DNA from: Rhodospirillaceae bacterium SYSU D60007
Lineage (GTDB): Bacteria > Pseudomonadota > Alphaproteobacteria > Reyranellales > Reyranellaceae
Assembly (NCBI GenBank): GCA_003574685.1
Contig: QOCQ01000024.1
Coordinates: forward strand, 1 to 64,000
Reading direction: 5' to 3'
Length of the DNA: 64,000 nucleotides
The position numbers and the translations under genes were made by a program. Of this stretch, positions 9,254 through 18,696 are shown one piece after another. The first letter of the stretch is position 1. Every line of letters starts with the position of its first letter. The notes under the pieces were generated by a model. The model was not told where the DNA came from. It did no database searches and worked only from the letters and a program-made list of their open reading frames with translations.

Positions 9254-10774
9254 ATGGCCCCGGCACCAGAGCACACGATCATTCGCGGCGGACGGCTGAT
9301 CGACACGACGAAACGGCAGACGTCCGCGGCTGACCTGCTGGTGATGGGAGACACCATCGCCGAAATCGGCCCGCCGGCGATGCCCGCGCCCTCCGGCGCG
9401 CATGAGATCGACGCCAGCGGCCTGCTGCTGCATCCGGGGCTGATCAACGCCCACACCCACAGCCATGGCGGGCTGGCCCGCGGCATGGGCGATCGCTGGA
9501 CGCTGGAATTGTTGCTGACAGCCAGCCAATGGACCGGCGGCAACCGTACCTTGCGGGACAAGTACCTGTCGGCCCTGCTGGTCGCCTGCGAGATGCTGTT
9601 GAAGGGCTGCACTGCCGCCTACGATCTGATGGCCGAGTTCCCCATGCCGTCGGCTGAAGGCATCGATGCGGTCGCCCGTGCCTACAACGACGCCGGCATG
9701 CGCGCGGTGGTGGCGCCGATGATGGCCGACCGCAGCTTCTTCGAGGCGATCCCCGGCCTGATGGACCGGCTGCCGCCGTCGCTCCAGAGAGAAGTGGAGG
9801 CCTTCCGCTTCGCGCCGCACCTCTCAAGCGTCGGGCGCATGAAGGAGATCCTGCACGGCTGGGCGCATGACCGCGATCGCATCCGGCCTGCCGTGGCGCC
9901 GACCATCCCGCACCACTGCAGCGATGCGTTCCTGACGGCCTGCCGTGACCTCGCACGCGAGTACGGCGTGGGCATGCATACCCATGTCTCGGAATCGAAG
10001 GTCCAGGTCGTCGTCGGCTACCAGCTCTACGGCATGTCGCTGACCAGGCATCTCGACCGGCTGGGAATCGTTGGTCCGGACTTCACGGTGGCGCACGGCG
10101 TCTGGCTCGACCATGACGACATGCAGCTCCTGGGCGACAAGGGCGCCTCGGTGGCGCACAACCCCGGCAGCAACATGCGGCTGGGCAGCGGGCTTGCCGA
10201 CATGCGCGGCATGCTCGAGCGCAAGGTCAATGTCGGCATCGGCACTGACGGGGCCTCCTGCGCCGACAACCAGAACATGTATGAAGCGATGCGGCTTGCC
10301 TCCTTCGCTTCAAAGGTTCAGGGACCGGATATCGAACGCTGGATCACCACCGGCGAGGCGCTGGACGCGGCGACGCTGGGCAGCGCCCGGGCGCTGGGCT
10401 TCGGCGATGCGATCGGCCGGCTGGCACCGGGCTTCAAGGCCGACATCGTGTTTCTCGACCTCGCGCATCCCAACTGGATGCCCTGCAACGATCCGGTCAA
10501 CGCGCTGGTCCATGTCGAGGACGGCACCGCCGTGCGGTCCGTCATGGTCGGCGGCCGCATGGTAGTGGAGAACCGTCGGCTGCTCACGGTCGATCTCGCA
10601 AAACTCGCCCACGAAATCGAGGAAGTCCGGGAACGGCTGCAGGCGGCCAGGGGGCCGGCAAAGGCGCTCTATGACCGGCTGGAAAAAGTAGTCTCGTCGT
10701 TCTGTCCAGGTCTCGCCCGCCAGCCGCTGCACATCCACCGCTACGGCGGGCACCCGCCTGCCGCCGACGGTTGA
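9254..10774 (+). CDS. Amidohydrolase family protein (TrzA/AtzA/SsnA-type chlorohydrolase-deaminase)
   Basis: This 506-residue metal-dependent TIM-barrel hydrolase belongs to the superfamily that deaminates or dechlorinates ring nitrogen compounds. Metal ligands H-x-H are at H67 and H69 (N-A-H-T-H-S-H). Further ligands are in G-M-H-T-H-V-S-E, V-A-H-G-V-W and G-T-D-G-A-S. The C-terminus restores the beta-sandwich (A-D-I-V-F-L-D-L) and then adds a helical tail of about 60 residues (E-I-E-E-V-R-E-R-L) beyond the usual end. ATG 9254 is preferred over 9164, which lies in the rpsU terminator. It is a stand-alone gene; the substrate cannot be read from the sequence. Confidence 0.85.
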   Translation: MAPAPEHTIIRGGRLIDTTKRQTSAADLLVMGDTIAEIGPPAMPAPSGAHEIDASGLLLHPGLINAHTHSHGGLARGMGDRWTLELLLTASQWTGGNRTLRDKYLSALLVACEMLLKGCTAAYDLMAEFPMPSAEGIDAVARAYNDAGMRAVVAPMMADRSFFEAIPGLMDRLPPSLQREVEAFRFAPHLSSVGRMKEILHGWAHDRDRIRPAVAPTIPHHCSDAFLTACRDLAREYGVGMHTHVSESKVQVVVGYQLYGMSLTRHLDRLGIVGPDFTVAHGVWLDHDDMQLLGDKGASVAHNPGSNMRLGSGLADMRGMLERKVNVGIGTDGASCADNQNMYEAMRLASFASKVQGPDIERWITTGEALDAATLGSARALGFGDAIGRLAPGFKADIVFLDLAHPNWMPCNDPVNALVHVEDGTAVRSVMVGGRMVVENRRLLTVDLAKLAHEIEEVRERLQAARGPAKALYDRLEKVVSSFCPGLARQPLHIHRYGGHPPAADG

Positions 10775-10794
10775 CGTCGCCGTCTTTCGTGTTG

Positions 10795-10827
10795 TGCGTC
10801 ATCCCTCGCGGCGCTCGGGATGACGCA
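10795..10827. terminator. Bidirectional hairpin between amidohydrolase and pntB
   Basis: TGCGTCATCCC (10795-10805) pairs perfectly with GGGATGACGCA (10817-10827) across an 11-base loop, midway between the convergent ends of the amidohydrolase and pntB. There is no T-run. Its GTCATCCC/GGGATGAC arms resemble a dispersed palindromic repeat type common in alphaproteobacteria, here probably used as a shared 3' end. Confidence 0.5.
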
Positions 10828-10838
10828 TAAGGACGGCC

Positions 10839-12239
10839 CTAGTGGCTCTGTTCCAGGGCCTTGACGATGTTCTCGCACATCGCCTTGGCGTCGGCGAACA
10901 GCATCATGGTGTTGTCGCGGAAGAAGAGTTCGTTATCGACGCCGGCGTAGCCCGACGACATGCCGCGCTTCACGAACAGCACCGTCTTGGACTTGTCGAC
11001 CTCAAGGATGGGCATGCCGTAGATCGGGCTCTGCGGGTCGGTCTTGGCAGCCGGATTGGTGACGTCGTTGGCGCCGATCACGAACGCCACGTCCGTCGCG
11101 GCAAAGTCGCGGTTGATCTCGTCAAGCTCGAAGACCTCGTCGTAGGGCACGCTCGCCTCGGCCAGCAGGACGTTCATGTGGCCGGGCATGCGGCCCGCCA
11201 CCGGATGAATGGCATAGCGCACCTGGACTCCTTCCTTTTTCAGAAGGTCAGCCATTTCGCGCAGCGCATGCTGCGCCTGGGCCACCGCCATGCCATAGCC
11301 CGGCACGATGATCACGCTGGAGCCGTTCCTCATCAGGAAGGCGGCATCCTCGGCCGAGCCCGCCTTGACCGGCTTGTCGCTCTTGCCGCCCGCCACGACC
11401 GCACCGCCGTCGGTGCCGAAGCCACCCAGGATCACGTTGAAGATCGAGCGGTTCATGCCCTTGCACATGATGTAGCTGAGGATCGCGCCGGAGCTGCCGA
11501 CCAGCGCACCGGTCACGATCAGCGCGGTGTTGGCAAGGGTGAAGCCGATGCCGGCAGCGGCCCATCCCGAATAGGAGTTCAGCATCGACACCACGACCGG
11601 CATGTCGGCGCCACCGATCGGCAGGATCAGCAGAAAGCCCAGCGCCAGCGACAACGCGATCAACAGGATGAACGGCAGCGCCGCGCCTGTAGCTGCGAAC
11701 CATACCAGCAGCACGACCAGCGCGATGCCCAGCGCCGCGTTCAGCACGTGCTGGCCACGGAACACCAGCGGCGCGCCCGACATGATGGCCTGAAGCTTGG
11801 CGAAGGCGATCACCGAGCCGGTGAAGGTGATCGCGCCGATCGCGGTGCCCAACCCCATTTCGATCAGGCTGCCGGTGGCGATGTTGCCCTTCACGCCGAT
11901 GCCGAATGCCTCCGGTGCCATGAAGGCGGCGGATGCAACGAACACGGCTGCGAGGCCAACCAGCGAATGGAAGGCGGCAACGAGTTGCGGCAGCGCCGTC
12001 ATCTGGATGCGCAGCGAGATGAACGTGCCGACCGCACCCCCGATGAGGATGCCGGCCACGATCAGCCACCAGCTCAGCACGCCCGGCATGGCGACCGTGA
12101 CCACGATCGCCAGGACCATGCCGATGATGCCGTAGAGATTGCCGGCGCGCGCCGACTCTGGCGACGACAGGCCGCGCAGCGACATGATGAAGAGAATGGC
12201 GGCGACGAGATAGCCGTAGGAGGCGAATTCCTGGGTCAT
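10839..12239 (-). CDS. pntB: NAD(P)(+) transhydrogenase, beta subunit
   Basis: This is the membrane beta subunit of the proton-translocating transhydrogenase that reduces NADP+ with NADH using the proton gradient. The 466 residues contain about nine hydrophobic helices up to residue ~270 and then the NADP(H)-binding dIII domain (V-P-G-Y-G-M-A-V-A-Q-A-Q and V-I-G-A-N-D-V-T-N-P-A), which is strongly conserved in PntB. The start MTQEFASYGYL at 12239 is the family start; the frame continues upstream into pntAB in error. It is third in the pntAA-pntAB-pntB operon, 19 bp after pntAB. Confidence 0.95.
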   Translation of the reverse strand: MTQEFASYGYLVAAILFIMSLRGLSSPESARAGNLYGIIGMVLAIVVTVAMPGVLSWWLIVAGILIGGAVGTFISLRIQMTALPQLVAAFHSLVGLAAVFVASAAFMAPEAFGIGVKGNIATGSLIEMGLGTAIGAITFTGSVIAFAKLQAIMSGAPLVFRGQHVLNAALGIALVVLLVWFAATGAALPFILLIALSLALGFLLILPIGGADMPVVVSMLNSYSGWAAAGIGFTLANTALIVTGALVGSSGAILSYIMCKGMNRSIFNVILGGFGTDGGAVVAGGKSDKPVKAGSAEDAAFLMRNGSSVIIVPGYGMAVAQAQHALREMADLLKKEGVQVRYAIHPVAGRMPGHMNVLLAEASVPYDEVFELDEINRDFAATDVAFVIGANDVTNPAAKTDPQSPIYGMPILEVDKSKTVLFVKRGMSSGYAGVDNELFFRDNTMMLFADAKAMCENIVKALEQSH

Positions 12240-12258
12240 TAAACGCGTCTCCCCGCCG

Positions 12259-12699
12259 CTACTTCCTGGCCGGCACGGTCTTCTTCCTGAACATCGAGAG
12301 CATGCGCTGCGTAACGATGAAGCCGCCGAAGATGTTGACCGATGCCAGCGCCACGGCGATGAAGCCGAAGATCTTGGCCATGATCTCGGAGCCCGACACG
12401 CCGGCCAGACCGGCGGCGAGCAACGCACCCACCACGATCACCGAAGAGATCGCGTTGGTGACCGACATCAGCGGCGAATGCAGCGCCGGCGTCACCCGCC
12501 AGACGACGTAGTAACCCACGAAGCAGGCCAGCGCGAAGATGGTGAGCAGCGTGATGAACGGCATATGTCCGCTGGCCGCCGGCTGCATCGGCGAGGCGGC
12601 CGCTGCAACGGCAGCATCGGCATAGATACCCAGTTGTTTGGCGAGCTCTGCGGCCTGCTTGGCGAGTTCGGCCGCGCGGCCAGCGAGTTCGTCGTTCAT
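12259..12699 (-). CDS. pntAB: NAD(P)(+) transhydrogenase, alpha-2 membrane subunit
   Basis: This 146-residue membrane part of the alpha subunit is a separate gene, as in Rhodospirillum-type enzymes, rather than fused to the NAD-binding part as in E. coli. After a helical alanine-rich N-terminus (residues 1-45) come three or four hydrophobic helices ([44 protein letters not shown]) and a basic tail. [16 protein letters not shown] is the conserved family segment. It lies between pntAA and pntB. Confidence 0.93.
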   Translation of the reverse strand: MNDELAGRAAELAKQAAELAKQLGIYADAAVAAAASPMQPAASGHMPFITLLTIFALACFVGYYVVWRVTPALHSPLMSVTNAISSVIVVGALLAAGLAGVSGSEIMAKIFGFIAVALASVNIFGGFIVTQRMLSMFRKKTVPARK

Positions 12700-12791
12700 G
12701 GGGATTCTCCCTTAGTGCGAATCGTCGCGACACACGCGCCCGCGTCGCGGACACAGGGACGGACGGGTCTTGACCTGACCGGAACCGGTTA

Positions 12792-13946
12792 TCACGCGGC
12801 CGCCTTCAGCGACGGGTGGATGACAGCACCGCCCTGGGTGACAAGGGCGCCCTTCACGACCTCGTCATCCATACTGATCTTCAGCGCCTTCGTCTCCGTA
12901 TCGACCAGCGGCGTGATGAAGTTCAGCAGGTTGCGGGCAAACAGCGCACTGGCATCCGTGGCCAGTCCGGCCGGCAGATTGGCGGGCCCGATGATCTTGA
13001 CGTCGTGCCTGATCACTGTCCTGCCGAACTCGGAGAGCGGGCAGTTGCCACCCTGCTCGACGGCCATGTCGAGGATCACCGATCCGGGCTTCATGGTCTT
13101 CACCATGTCCTCGCTCACCAGCACAGGTGCCTTGCGCCCCGGAATAAGCGCGGTGGTGATCACGATATCCTGCGCCTTGATGTGCTCCGCAAGCAACGCC
13201 GCCTGCTTTGACTGATAGGCGGCCGACATCTCCCTGGCATACCCCTCGGCGGTTTCGGCGGCCTTGAACTCTTCATCCTCCACCGCGATGAACTTTGCGC
13301 CCAGCGACTGGACCTGCTCCTTCGTTGCCGGTCGCACGTCGGTCGCGGACACGACACCGCCCAACCGCCTCGCCGTGGCAATGGCCTGCAGGCCGGCCAC
13401 GCCGACGCCCATGATGAACACCTTGGCCGGCGCGATCGTGCCTGCCGGAGTCATCATCATCGGGAAGGCACGCGAGAAAGCGGCCGCCGCATCGATGACC
13501 GCCTTGTAACCGGCCAGATTCGCCTGCGAGCTCAGCACATCCATCGACTGTGCACGCGTGATGCGCGGCGTCAGCTCCAATGCGAAGGCGTCGACCTTCG
13601 CGGCGGCCAGCGCCTCGATCAGCGCTGGATTGCTCAACGCCCCAAGCGGCGAGAACAGCGTCGTGCCGGGGCGCAGCAGGCCCACCTCGTAGAGGTCGCC
13701 TTCACCGGCCATCATGGGCCGCTGGACCTTGAAAACGATATCGGCCTGCTCGTAAGCGGCGGCTGCATCCGCAGCCAGCGCCGCGCCCGCCGCCTCATAT
13801 GCCGCATCGGGAAAGGCGGCCGCCGTGCCGGCCCCCGCCTCGACCACGACCTCGAACCCCAGTGCCTTGAGTTTCTTGACTGTTTCCGGTGTCGCCGCAA
13901 CGCGTGTTTCGTCGGGTCGACGTTCCCTCGGAATGGCAATTTTCAT
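12792..13946 (-). CDS. pntAA: NAD(P) transhydrogenase, NAD(H)-binding alpha-1 subunit
   Basis: This peripheral domain I binds NAD(H) and passes hydride to PntB. The 384 residues start M-K-I-A-I-P-R-E. R-A-Q-S-M-D-V-L-S-S-Q-A-N matches the RQD-loop region, and the Rossmann signature G-V-G-V-A-G-L-Q-A-I is followed by D-V-R. The ATG at 13946 matches the family; the 77-residue upstream extension is not conserved. It is first gene of the operon, divergent from the hydroxyacid dehydrogenase at 14120 (173 bp gap, presumably with both promoters; I could not pick convincing hexamers). The gap to pntAB is 92 bp. Confidence 0.94.
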   Translation of the reverse strand: MKIAIPRERRPDETRVAATPETVKKLKALGFEVVVEAGAGTAAAFPDAAYEAAGAALAADAAAAYEQADIVFKVQRPMMAGEGDLYEVGLLRPGTTLFSPLGALSNPALIEALAAAKVDAFALELTPRITRAQSMDVLSSQANLAGYKAVIDAAAAFSRAFPMMMTPAGTIAPAKVFIMGVGVAGLQAIATARRLGGVVSATDVRPATKEQVQSLGAKFIAVEDEEFKAAETAEGYAREMSAAYQSKQAALLAEHIKAQDIVITTALIPGRKAPVLVSEDMVKTMKPGSVILDMAVEQGGNCPLSEFGRTVIRHDVKIIGPANLPAGLATDASALFARNLLNFITPLVDTETKALKISMDDEVVKGALVTQGGAVIHPSLKAAA

Positions 13947-14119
13947 CAGCGCAGACCTGTCCCCGGAAGTTTCGGCGGTGCAACATGCCGCATCGCGGAT
14001 GACATTGCCAACCCCTGTGCGACAGCACGCCCGGTGCGGTATGTCGCGGTGCGAGGCGACGACAGAACATCGTACCGGCGTTTCTGATCCGTTCCACGAA
14101 GCATGGGGATTTTCGCGCG

Positions 14120-15079
14120 ATGAGCACAGACAGTCGGCCGGACATCGTGCTGGGTTTCTCGTTCGCGCGGGCAACACGCGAGGCGTTCGCGGCGGCCTAC
14201 AATGTCATCGGCATGCTGGAGAAGCCGGACCCGACACTGGTCGCGCCGGAAATGTCAGCGCGTGCCCGTGCTCTCGTGACGGCAGGCAGCATCGGCGCGA
14301 GCGAGGCGCTGATGGCGGCCTTGCCAAAGCTGTCGATCATCTGCTGCTTCGGCAGCGGCTTCGAGCGCGTGGACCTTGCGGCCGCCCACCGGCGCAATAT
14401 TGCCGTGACCCACAGCCCGGAAGCGAATGCTGCAGACGTGGCCGACATGGCGATGGCGCTGCTGCTGGCATCGACGCGCCGCGTTGCACGGGCTGACCGC
14501 TTCATCCGCGCCGGCAAGTGGGATGCGCGCCTGGCGGGGCGCTTCGGGCCCATTGCCGGGCTGGGCGGCGGACGGCTTGGCATTCTGGGCCTCGGGGCGA
14601 TCGGCACGCGCGTCGCGACACGGGCCGCGGCATTTGAAATGGAGATCGGCTATCACAATCGCCGGCCGCGTCCAGACGTCGGCTATCGCTATTTCTCCAC
14701 GCCGCGTGGCCTTGCCGAATGGGCCGACTACCTCGTGGTCGCTTGTCGGGCCGATGACACCAACCGGCATCTGGTCGATGCCGCATTCCTGCGGGCGCTC
14801 GGTCCGCGCGGGCATCTGGTGAACGTCTCTCGCGGTTCGGTGGTTGACGAGGCCGCGTTGGCTGACGCGCTGGCCAACAACGTGATCGAGGGCGCCGGCC
14901 TCGACGTTTTCGAGCACGAGCCGCCCGTGCATCCGAAGCTGTCCGAGCTGGAGAATGTCGTAATGACGCCGCATCTGGGCGGCGGTACGGAGCGTGCTGT
15001 CAGGGCCATGACCGAAATGGTGCTGCAAAACCTGCAAGCCCACTTCGCGGGCAAGCCGCTGCTGTCGCCCGTACCTTAG
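14120..15079 (+). CDS. D-isomer specific 2-hydroxyacid dehydrogenase (hydroxypyruvate/glyoxylate reductase-like)
   Basis: This 319-residue NAD(P)H-dependent oxidoreductase interconverts a 2-keto acid and its D-hydroxy acid. The Rossmann motif G-L-G-A-I-G is at 157-162. The catalytic set is complete: R238 (V-S-R-G-S), E267 (H-E-P-P) and H285 (T-P-H-L-G-G). N-R at 180-181, the position that reads the adenosine ribose, suggests an NADPH preference, but this is inference. There is no signal peptide. It stands between pntAA (divergent) and a convergent aldo/keto reductase, without operon partners. Confidence 0.88.
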   Translation: MSTDSRPDIVLGFSFARATREAFAAAYNVIGMLEKPDPTLVAPEMSARARALVTAGSIGASEALMAALPKLSIICCFGSGFERVDLAAAHRRNIAVTHSPEANAADVADMAMALLLASTRRVARADRFIRAGKWDARLAGRFGPIAGLGGGRLGILGLGAIGTRVATRAAAFEMEIGYHNRRPRPDVGYRYFSTPRGLAEWADYLVVACRADDTNRHLVDAAFLRALGPRGHLVNVSRGSVVDEAALADALANNVIEGAGLDVFEHEPPVHPKLSELENVVMTPHLGGGTERAVRAMTEMVLQNLQAHFAGKPLLSPVP

Positions 15080-15109
15080 ACAACACAAGACTGAGCAGAG
15101 GGGCTGCTG

Positions 15110-16114
<1,005 letters not shown>

Positions 16115-16183
16115 CGCAAAGCCTCTGGTGACTGCCTTGGGCGGCGCAGTCTTCGCCAGTTGCCTGCGATCTTCAACTCCCCG

Positions 16184-16561
16184 CTATCCCGCCTTGCCGC
16201 AATATGCCTCGATCCGGTAGCCGTCCAGGTCCACCGCGAAGGCCGCGTAGTAGTTGTCGCCGTAGTCCTTGCGTACGCCCGGCTTGCCGTTGTCGCGCCC
16301 GCCCGATTTCAGCGCCGCCGCGTGGAAGGCATTGACACCCTTCCGGTCGGGCGCGCTGAAGCAGATATGCAGGCCGGAGCGGTCATCCGCCGGCACCGGG
16401 TGGTCGGTGGCACTGATCCACAGCACCACCGCGTCGGCACCGTAGCCCAGCGACCCCTCGCCCGAGCTCAGACATTTGTAGCCCAGCGGCGCCAGAACCG
16501 CGTCGTAGAACCGGCGGGTGCGGGCAATGTCACGCACGCCAATCGAAATGTGGTCGATCAT
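16184..16561 (-). CDS. VOC family protein (glyoxalase/bleomycin resistance/dioxygenase fold)
   Basis: This 125-residue single-module protein starts M-I-D-H-I-S-I-G-V-R-D-I and ends in D-L-D-G-Y-R-I-E-A-Y, the paired beta-alpha-beta-beta-beta motifs of the vicinal oxygen chelate fold. Likely metal ligands are H4, H65 (G-L-H-I-C-F) and E117. The ribosome site GGGAGG lies 6 bp before the ATG. It is divergent from the CGNR regulator across 88 bp that hold a palindrome and a tandem repeat, which suggests that the regulator controls it. The substrate is unknown. Confidence 0.85.
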   Translation of the reverse strand: MIDHISIGVRDIARTRRFYDAVLAPLGYKCLSSGEGSLGYGADAVVLWISATDHPVPADDRSGLHICFSAPDRKGVNAFHAAALKSGGRDNGKPGVRKDYGDNYYAAFAVDLDGYRIEAYCGKAG

Positions 16562-16576
16562 CTGTTCCTCCCTAAC

Positions 16577-16602
16577 TATAAAACCGGTTATATGGTTATA
16601 TA
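16577..16602. promoter_or_regulatory. AT-rich operator-like repeats between VOC and CGNR genes
   Basis: The palindrome AACCGGTT (16582-16589) is embedded in a longer imperfect one, and GGTTATAT is repeated in tandem at 16586-16593 and 16594-16601. The stretch is far more AT-rich than its surroundings and lies in the shared promoter of two divergent genes. It is a reasonable binding site for the CGNR protein encoded next door, though that link is untested. Confidence 0.5.
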
Positions 16603-16649
16603 CGTCCCGGACTGCTTGTCAACCCATATGCCGGTTAGTATCTGGAGCA

Positions 16650-17243
16650 ATGCCCCTGCTGTCCGTGCGTCCCGATCTGTGTCTGGACTTCGCCAATACC
16701 CGCTACTGGCGCGGCACCGATCCTCCCACCGAGGAGCTGCAGGGGTTCGGCGACGTGCTGGCTTGGGTCGCAGCGCGGGGGGTCGGTGAGGCGGATGTGG
16801 TGGGCCCATGGCGGGAACAGCCAGATGAGGTAGGAACCAGAACCTTCGCGGCGGCGCTTGATCTGCGGGAGGCGCTGTACCGCATCTTCAGCGCGGCCAC
16901 CCTCGGCACGCCCCCGGCCGCGGGCGACATCGAGACGCTGAACCAGGCGCTGAGCGGTACGCCGCCGCGCACCCGGCTGCGCCACACCCCGGGCGGCTAT
17001 GCCTGGGAGGTCACGGAACTGAAGCCGACGGTAGCCAATCTGCTGGCGCCGGTGCTGTGGTCGGCCGGCGACCTGCTGGGCAGTGCGCGGCTGGCACGTG
17101 TGCGACGTTGCGCCAACGACAAGTGCCTGTATTTGTTCGCGGACGACAGCCGCAACGGCACGCGGCGGTGGTGTTCGATGAGCACGTGCGGCAACCGTGC
17201 CAAGGCTCACCGGCATTATCACCGGACCCGGGAGAAGGCATGA
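16650..17243 (+). CDS. CGNR zinc finger domain-containing regulator (ABATE domain)
   Basis: This 197-residue protein is a predicted stress-type transcription regulator. The N-terminal ABATE domain (residues 1-150) starts R-P-D-L-C-L-D-F-A-N-T. The C-terminal zinc finger has C154, C159, C175 and C180, with the name-giving C-G-N-R at 180-183 followed by a basic A-K-A-H-R-H-Y-H-R-T-R. ATG 16650 puts the start 6 residues before the conserved RPDLCLDFANT; earlier in-frame codons cross the repeats. It is divergent from the VOC gene, and its stop overlaps the CorA-like ATG (ATGA), so the transporter is co-translated. Confidence 0.88.
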   Translation: MPLLSVRPDLCLDFANTRYWRGTDPPTEELQGFGDVLAWVAARGVGEADVVGPWREQPDEVGTRTFAAALDLREALYRIFSAATLGTPPAAGDIETLNQALSGTPPRTRLRHTPGGYAWEVTELKPTVANLLAPVLWSAGDLLGSARLARVRRCANDKCLYLFADDSRNGTRRWCSMSTCGNRAKAHRHYHRTREKA

Positions 17244-18226
17244 TCAGGGTGCTGACCAGCGCTACCCGCAGGATGACCGAACTGGCGCCTGCCGCCTGCG
17301 GCGCCGGCCTGCCCGCCGATGCGCTGTGGATCGACCTGCACGCGCCCGACAGGAGCGAGGTGCAGTTCGTCGAGAAGGCGCTGGGCCTGGAGCTGCCCAC
17401 CCAGGAGGAGATGCTGGAAATCGAGCCTTCCAGCCGGCTCTACCAGGACGGCGGCGCCACCTTCGCCACAACCAGCATCCTGTGGCACACCGAAACCGAG
17501 GCGCCCGAGATCTCACCGGTGACCTTCGTGCTCGGCGAACGCGTGCTGGTGACGATCCGCTACAGCGAGCCCAAATCGTTCGCCCTGTTCCAGGCCCAGG
17601 CCGCGCGCCAGGCCGGGCTCTGCCAGTCCAGCGCTACCATCCTGGTCGGCCTGCTGGAAGCCATCATCGACCGCCTGGCCGACATCCTGGAGCGCTGCAC
17701 CGCCGAGGTCGACCGCATCTCCAAGGATGTCTTCGGGCGCGCCAGCCCCGGCGGCCACATCCATACCGCCAGCCAGGAATACACCGATACGCTGCGGCGC
17801 ATCGGCCGGCAGCAGGACCTCGTCAACAAGGCGCGCGAAACCCTGGTCGGGCTGGGCCGGGTTGTGGGCTTCCTGTCGATCTCGCGCCAGCCGCCGCTCG
17901 ACAAGGCCGGTCGCGAGCACCTCAAGACGCTGGCGCGCGACGCGCGGTCGCTGACCGACCATGCCGCCTTCATCGTCAGCAACATCAACTTCCTGCTCGA
18001 TGCCACGCTGGGCATGATCAACATCGAGCAGAACCAGATCATCAAGATCTTCTCGGTCGCCGCCGTCGCCTTCCTGCCGCCGACACTGGTCGCCAGCATC
18101 TACGGCATGAACTTCGATTTCATGCCCGAGCTGAAATGGCCGTGGGGATACCCGCTGGCGCTCGCCCTGATGCTCCTGTCGGCGGTGGTGCCGTTCCTCT
18201 ACTTCCGCCGCCGCAAGTGGCTGTGA
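17240..18226 (+). CDS. CorA/ZntB-family divalent metal transporter
   Basis: This 328-residue inner-membrane transporter of Mg2+, Co2+, Ni2+ or Zn2+ has a long cytosolic alpha/beta plus coiled-coil N-domain and two C-terminal membrane helices (about 268-288 and 303-321). The signature G-M-N is at 289-291 in S-I-Y-G-M-N-F-D-F-M-P-E. The loop after GMN carries P-E-L, and the protein ends R-R-R-K-W-L in the usual basic tail. The ATG at 17240 overlaps the CGNR stop by 4 bp. The neighbouring zinc-finger regulator suggests metal- or stress-linked expression, but the ion cannot be told from sequence. Confidence 0.9.
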   Translation: MIRVLTSATRRMTELAPAACGAGLPADALWIDLHAPDRSEVQFVEKALGLELPTQEEMLEIEPSSRLYQDGGATFATTSILWHTETEAPEISPVTFVLGERVLVTIRYSEPKSFALFQAQAARQAGLCQSSATILVGLLEAIIDRLADILERCTAEVDRISKDVFGRASPGGHIHTASQEYTDTLRRIGRQQDLVNKARETLVGLGRVVGFLSISRQPPLDKAGREHLKTLARDARSLTDHAAFIVSNINFLLDATLGMINIEQNQIIKIFSVAAVAFLPPTLVASIYGMNFDFMPELKWPWGYPLALALMLLSAVVPFLYFRRRKWL

Positions 18227-18233
18227 GCGTCCT

Positions 18234-18530
18234 TCAGCGCAGGATGCTCTGCAGCTTCATGGCCACGCCCATGTCGCCGTCGATCTTCAGCTTGCCGGTC
18301 ATGAAGGCGGTCATGCCGTCGAGCTTGCCCCCCACCAGATCGACGAGATCCGACAGGCTCATCTTGATGGTGCAATCGGCGGGGTTGTCGTCATTGCTCA
18401 CCGCCGGCGGGTTCTGCTTGCCGTCGATGTAAATGGCGCCGTCGGGCGTGCTGAACTTGACGGTGTTGCCGAAAGCGGACTTGCTGCCGGCGCCGGCCTT
18501 CATCTTCTCGGTCAATTCCGCGAGTGTCAT
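18234..18530 (-). CDS. SCP2 sterol-binding domain-containing protein
   Basis: This 98-residue, single-domain protein of the sterol carrier protein 2 fold binds lipids or acyl-CoA in a hydrophobic tunnel. The pattern D-C-T-I-K-M-S-L-S-D-L-V-D-L-V-G-G-K-L-D, then A-F-M-T-G-K-L-K-I-D-G-D-M, is diagnostic. ATG 18530 gives the family length; upstream in-frame residues are not conserved. It is probably a helper for acyl-CoA metabolism, given the enoyl-CoA hydratase directly upstream on the same strand. A perfect inverted repeat at 18649-18666 lies in its promoter region. Confidence 0.88.
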   Translation of the reverse strand: MTLAELTEKMKAGAGSKSAFGNTVKFSTPDGAIYIDGKQNPPAVSNDDNPADCTIKMSLSDLVDLVGGKLDGMTAFMTGKLKIDGDMGVAMKLQSILR

Positions 18531-18648
18531 CGCTTGCTCCCTGTGGGCGTAGTATGCCTCGGCCGCTTCCGGTCCCCGGCGCCCGGCCGCCTGTCGAAGA
18601 CTGCCCGGCGGCGCGCCGCTCGGCAACGCCGCCGCGCACCATATTGAC

Positions 18649-18666
18649 GTTGACGCTTGCGTCAAC
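18649..18666. promoter_or_regulatory. Operator-like inverted repeat upstream of the SCP2 gene
   Basis: GTTGACGC (18649-18656) is perfectly complementary to GCGTCAAC (18659-18666) across TT. It lies in the 166-bp gap between the enoyl-CoA hydratase end and the SCP2 start. Its ACG/CGT half-sites resemble the palindrome at 20185-20202 ahead of the atu-like cluster. Sites of this look are known for regulators of branched-chain acyl-CoA catabolism; which protein binds here is unknown. Confidence 0.5.
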
Positions 18667-18696
18667 CGGTACCGGCACCCCGGTATGAACCAGTGT

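Noticed and set aside
10842-12242. 466-codon plus-strand frame opposite pntB
   Set aside because: It is exactly antisense to pntB, His/Asp/Arg-rich and has no family features.
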